Shown one piece after another: positions 60,900 to 64,000 of a stretch of 64,000 nucleotides of DNA. Position numbers and translations under genes: made by a program. Origin of the DNA: G963701675 sp963701675 (GTDB lineage: Bacteria; Planctomycetota; Planctomycetia; Gemmatales; Gemmataceae); NCBI GenBank assembly GCA_963701675.1, contig OY969623.1:3100001-3164000 (forward strand). The letters are read 5' to 3'. Under the pieces are notes generated by a model. It saw nothing but the letters and a program-made list of their open reading frames with translations, was not told the origin of the DNA and searched no databases. How positions within the stretch are numbered: the first letter of the stretch is position 1; each line of letters begins with the position of its first letter.

Positions 60900-63800
60900 C
60901 TACTCATTACGGATTGTCCTAGCCGGACGGAATCCGACATTGATGAAACGATTCGCTGGTGGGATCTGACTTCGGGAGGCACAGCGAGCTAGCGATGGTC
61001 GAGTGTCAAACGAACCGCCACGTGATACACGGCCCAATAAGTTAGAAATCTCCAAGCTTTCTTCACGTTCTCGATCATCGACCACCCCGTCATCCCCGGC
61101 AATGGGATAAGCCGCATGGATATCCTGGCACCAGCACCAAATATTTCCGTGCATGTCAAAGAGACCGAAGTCGTTTGGCTTTTTATTGCCCACGGGCCAG
61201 TTACGTTCCCCGGAATTTGAAAACAGCCAAGCATACTTGCCCTGAAGTTCCTGCGATTCGCCGTAGTACCAACTGGTAAATATTCCAGCGCGGCACGCGT
61301 ACTCCCATTCGGCTTCGGTCGGCAACCGAAAACCAGTGCGGTTGAGATAGTTCTCCCTTAACTTCACTTTTGTCGTCTTCCCTTCAGGAATTAACTCGTA
61401 GCACCACTGATCCTTCGGAATCCCTTCTTGTTCGCTGAGCCAGTTGCAGTAGGCGGCCGATTCAAACCATATTACGCCACCAATAGGGCACGTGGGCTCA
61501 GGGTAACGGTTCATCCCGCTATGGCTAAATTTCGGCTGAAAGCGCAGGAACTCCTCGACGGTCACCGCCTTAGCCGCGATCGCAAAGGTACGACCAATAC
61601 GCCTTCGATGCTGACGCTCCTCTGGCAACCTCCCCACCTCTGCGGTGGGCGATCCCATCAGAAACTCCACAGGGCCGGGGATCACGACCATCGTCTGACC
61701 ATGACTGTTCACGTACCAATTTGGTAATGCCTGGTCGTTATCGGCTGACATTTTCTGCGTGATACGCTCTAAGCGATTGGCACGTTGGTCCGTGTCGTTC
61801 GCCCAATCCACATTTATTTGCTTCAACCACGCCTCTTGTTCCCAGGTTCGCAACAACCATTCCGTCGCCCCATGCACACCCGGATCGGAAGCGTTTCGGT
61901 AAATATCCCGCAACTTCGGGACTAACATGTTACGCGCATCGGGCGGAAGCGCTTTCTCGTCAAACTCTCCCAAACTTAGGATCAACGCCCGGCGAATTGT
62001 CATATCTGGCTCCTCGTCCAGGCGCTTTGAGATGATCTCGGCCTCAACCCGTAACGGGCCGAAACGGTGAACCAAATAGCTTCGCGTTCTTGGATCAGGA
62101 CTTTGTTTCAAGAACGACCAGACTTTTTCTGGACGTTTCCTACGCAACAACGCAATGGCCGCGTTAGCTTTCCGTTTGGCCAGTTGCTCCTTCATGGTAT
62201 CCGTCGCGTCGAGAGGCGAGTTGCGGTCTAGTTCCTGGTCCAGGAGCACGACCGCAAGCGAGCTATGTGTCGCACCGAGATATAGCCGTGCGAACTGTTG
62301 TTCGTCGGAGTCCATGAGCAGATCTGCCAAGATGGCCGGGTGGTCCGCGCCGTAGTTGGCTAGAAGGTTTGTTGCAACAGTTCGTTCCGCTGTTCGCTCA
62401 GGTCTGCAATCTCGGAAGACCTCGCACAAGACGGGAAGCAGTACCTTCTTGACCGGGCGAAATGCCTCGGTCCAAAATCCCAAGTAGTCCGCATTCACAG
62501 TTACGAGGTCTTCGACGACTTTTTTGGCAGGCGTCTCCCATCTATGGTTCTCTGAGTCATAGTCTGCCAACGCGGCTGCTGCCCGCAGCCTTTGGTGTTC
62601 TTTGCTCTGTTCTGGCTTTTCCACCACAGCCCAGAGTCGGTCCAGGAGCTTCGACTGGTGCGCGTGGAGGGCATCACGAACCACCAGAAACTCGTCCGGC
62701 TCGGCATCAAGAAGCCGGCTAAAGAGGTACTCCACATGCGTTTCATCGACTGGTATCAGGGCAAGACTGGCGTGCAATTGCATTCGGCGGTCGTTCTCCT
62801 GCTCGGCCCGTGCGTACATATCGTGTAGTTGCCAATCCACCCACTTGCGATAGGCAGCCATGTCTTGCACGATCTTCGGTACTTGGCTTGCGGCGGCATC
62901 AGAGAGACTCCTTAGCAGGGTAGCGGCTTGAAGTCTGCCATGGACTTCGTAACCGCCCCAAACGAGCATCGCCAGAATGACCGCTGCCGCGAGTAGCCTC
63001 CGCCCATGAAAAGAGGTCGCGCGGCGCATCATCTTCCACTGCGGTTCTGTCCAGTTCTTCTTCCGTGTCAACGAGCGGATTTGAACCCATTGCAGGAGCG
63101 AGGGAAGCTGATGATTCTCCTGCCGGGCATTCCACACCGATGCGCGGTCAGCCAGGAGCAGCTCCGCCCGGCCTCGACGTGTTTCCTTCTGCTTGTGCGT
63201 CAGCCAGACTCGCAAGACGGGCACGAGGTAATCGTGGGTCAATTGGTAGAACTGGCCGACGGGGATGGCCGCAGGGTATTCGCCCTGCTGCTCGACTCCC
63301 TCTGGGTCGGTTGGCGTGATCAGCTTCAATTCGCGGTCCAGAATCCGCAGCAGGGCCTCGAAATCTGTGGGTCGGTTACTGTAGCCGCTGATAGCCAGCA
63401 GCTCCTGGTGGGAACGTAAATTTCCCTTTAAGGTGGTGCCGGCTTCGGGCAGGAGAGCTTTCAATACTGGTTGGACTACCTTTACGTGAGGACGAATGTG
63501 CGCGGGCGCCGTCGAGGCGCCAAACGTCTCTTCAAGGAAAGTCACACCGACTCCCTCAATGCCGCCCATTGCCTTTAGTGTTGCCGGTATCCAGCTCTTT
63601 GCTTTGACCATCTGAGCAAATAGCGCCAGACGCACCGGGATGATCCGGTCTCCCCGGGCCAATCCTGCCACCGCTTGATCGAGAAATCTCTCCTGGTCTC
63701 GTGACCATTCACGCGGATTCATGGGCAAGCGGCCGTATGCCCGGCCAAATTCAGCGAGGACCGTTCGCGCGTGATCGAGATCAAAGAGGTCAACGGCGCA

Positions 63801-64000
63801 AGAATTGTCGGCCTCCAACGGGATTTCCAAAACCCGCATGAATCGGAGTAACGGGCTCAAGAAATCATCCCTGATTATGAGAATGCACTGAACTCGATTT
63901 CCGTCACACTGACGCAGGGCATGCACTAATTCGGCATTCTCGTCGCATTGCTTCGCGTGGAGCCATTGTTCAAATTGATCGACCACCAGTAGAACCTTCT
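60900..64000 (-). CDS. giant NTPase-HEAT-FGE-like protein (partial; N-terminus beyond the window)
   Basis: Runs off the window. The visible part starts KVLLVVDQFEQWLHA, a Walker B of a STAND/NACHT ATPase, followed by an alpha-helical region with FLDQAVAGLARGDRIIPVRLALFAQMVKAK. A membrane span (RLLAAAVILAMLVWGGYEV) comes near residue 335, then HEAT-like helices (about 400-760), and finally a formylglycine-enzyme-like (FGE-sulfatase, SUMF1) domain: FLMGSPTAEVGRLPEERQHRR, RLPTEAEWEYACRAG, NIWCWCQDI and RVSRGGSFDTRPSLARCASR. In planctomycetes this tail usually follows a Ser/Thr kinase. A sensor or signalling protein; a Cys pair for FGE activity is not clear. Stop at 60900-60902. Confidence 0.8.
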   Translation of the reverse strand, partial: KVLLVVDQFEQWLHAKQCDENAELVHALRQCDGNRVQCILIIRDDFLSPLLRFMRVLEIPLEADNSCAVDLFDLDHARTVLAEFGRAYGRLPMNPREWSRDQERFLDQAVAGLARGDRIIPVRLALFAQMVKAKSWIPATLKAMGGIEGVGVTFLEETFGASTAPAHIRPHVKVVQPVLKALLPEAGTTLKGNLRSHQELLAISGYSNRPTDFEALLRILDRELKLITPTDPEGVEQQGEYPAAIPVGQFYQLTHDYLVPVLRVWLTHKQKETRRGRAELLLADRASVWNARQENHQLPSLLQWVQIRSLTRKKNWTEPQWKMMRRATSFHGRRLLAAAVILAMLVWGGYEVHGRLQAATLLRSLSDAAASQVPKIVQDMAAYRKWVDWQLHDMYARAEQENDRRMQLHASLALIPVDETHVEYLFSRLLDAEPDEFLVVRDALHAHQSKLLDRLWAVVEKPEQSKEHQRLRAAAALADYDSENHRWETPAKKVVEDLVTVNADYLGFWTEAFRPVKKVLLPVLCEVFRDCRPERTAERTVATNLLANYGADHPAILADLLMDSDEQQFARLYLGATHSSLAVVLLDQELDRNSPLDATDTMKEQLAKRKANAAIALLRRKRPEKVWSFLKQSPDPRTRSYLVHRFGPLRVEAEIISKRLDEEPDMTIRRALILSLGEFDEKALPPDARNMLVPKLRDIYRNASDPGVHGATEWLLRTWEQEAWLKQINVDWANDTDQRANRLERITQKMSADNDQALPNWYVNSHGQTMVVIPGPVEFLMGSPTAEVGRLPEERQHRRRIGRTFAIAAKAVTVEEFLRFQPKFSHSGMNRYPEPTCPIGGVIWFESAAYCNWLSEQEGIPKDQWCYELIPEGKTTKVKLRENYLNRTGFRLPTEAEWEYACRAGIFTSWYYGESQELQGKYAWLFSNSGERNWPVGNKKPNDFGLFDMHGNIWCWCQDIHAAYPIAGDDGVVDDREREESLEISNLLGRVSRGGSFDTRPSLARCASRSQIPPANRFINVGFRPARTIRNE

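Overview
The window reads as a planctomycete chromosome segment, probably from a Pirellulales or Gemmatales-like bacterium. The clues are six large secreted repeat proteins and one smaller one that start with the planctomycete-type N-terminal signature LExLExRxLLS/LPS, zinc-ribbon Ser/Thr kinases, a kinase-associated HEAT/formylglycine-enzyme-like giant, an ECF sigma factor, a DUF2924/serine-recombinase pair, and moderately high GC with AGGAGG-type ribosome sites. No rRNA, replication origin or CRISPR array was seen. There is one tRNA (Leu, UAA).

Layout. 1-5.7 kb: a Tc-toxin B-subunit (SpvB/TcaC-like) gene broken by several frameshifts, then a graveyard of gene fragments (sigma-54 activator GAF domain, PilZ, DUF899) and a tyrosine recombinase. 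6-15 kb: a defence-like island with a PLD-family protein (frameshifted) coupled to a DUF6361-like protein, a methyltransferase-like protein, and a short Argonaute overlapping a SIR2-APAZ gene, which is the architecture of the SPARSA NAD-depleting anti-plasmid/anti-phage system. 15.4-28.4 kb: six same-strand secreted FG-GAP/VCBS and beta-helix proteins. 28.8-33.5 kb: truncated kinases, a GNAT remnant, another secreted protein, and fragments separated by three copies of a roughly 60-bp repeat. 33.6-37.0 kb: five translationally coupled genes, Ku, LigD-type ligase, DUF2924, serine recombinase and an HTH protein. 37-42.3 kb: ordinary chromosomal genes (thioesterase, acyl-CoA dehydrogenase, ArsM, a Flp pilin, an ACT-domain protein, tRNA-Leu). 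42.7-47.9 kb: two different IS21-family elements back to back. 48.2-53.9 kb: a second defence-like island with Vsr nuclease, a CARF-like unknown, an ORC/CDC6-like ATPase, a phosphoribosyltransferase-like protein and a C5-cytosine methyltransferase. 54-60 kb: transposase and NTPase fragments, a DUF1579 protein, a membrane protein cut by a second IS21 copy, and a remnant of the other IS21 element fused to the end of an ECF sigma gene. 60.9-64 kb: a giant NTPase/HEAT/FGE-like protein running off the window.

How the parts fit. Two gene groups look like complete defence modules: SIR2-APAZ plus short pAgo, and the Dcm/PRTase/ORC-ATPase/CARF-like/Vsr block. They are set among recombinases and IS elements, as expected for a defence island. 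The Ku-ligase-recombinase operon couples end joining to site-specific recombination, an unusual linkage. Many genes carry single-base frameshifts, concentrated in 1-8.6 kb and in 44-57 kb. Whether these are real decay or assembly indels cannot be told from sequence alone.
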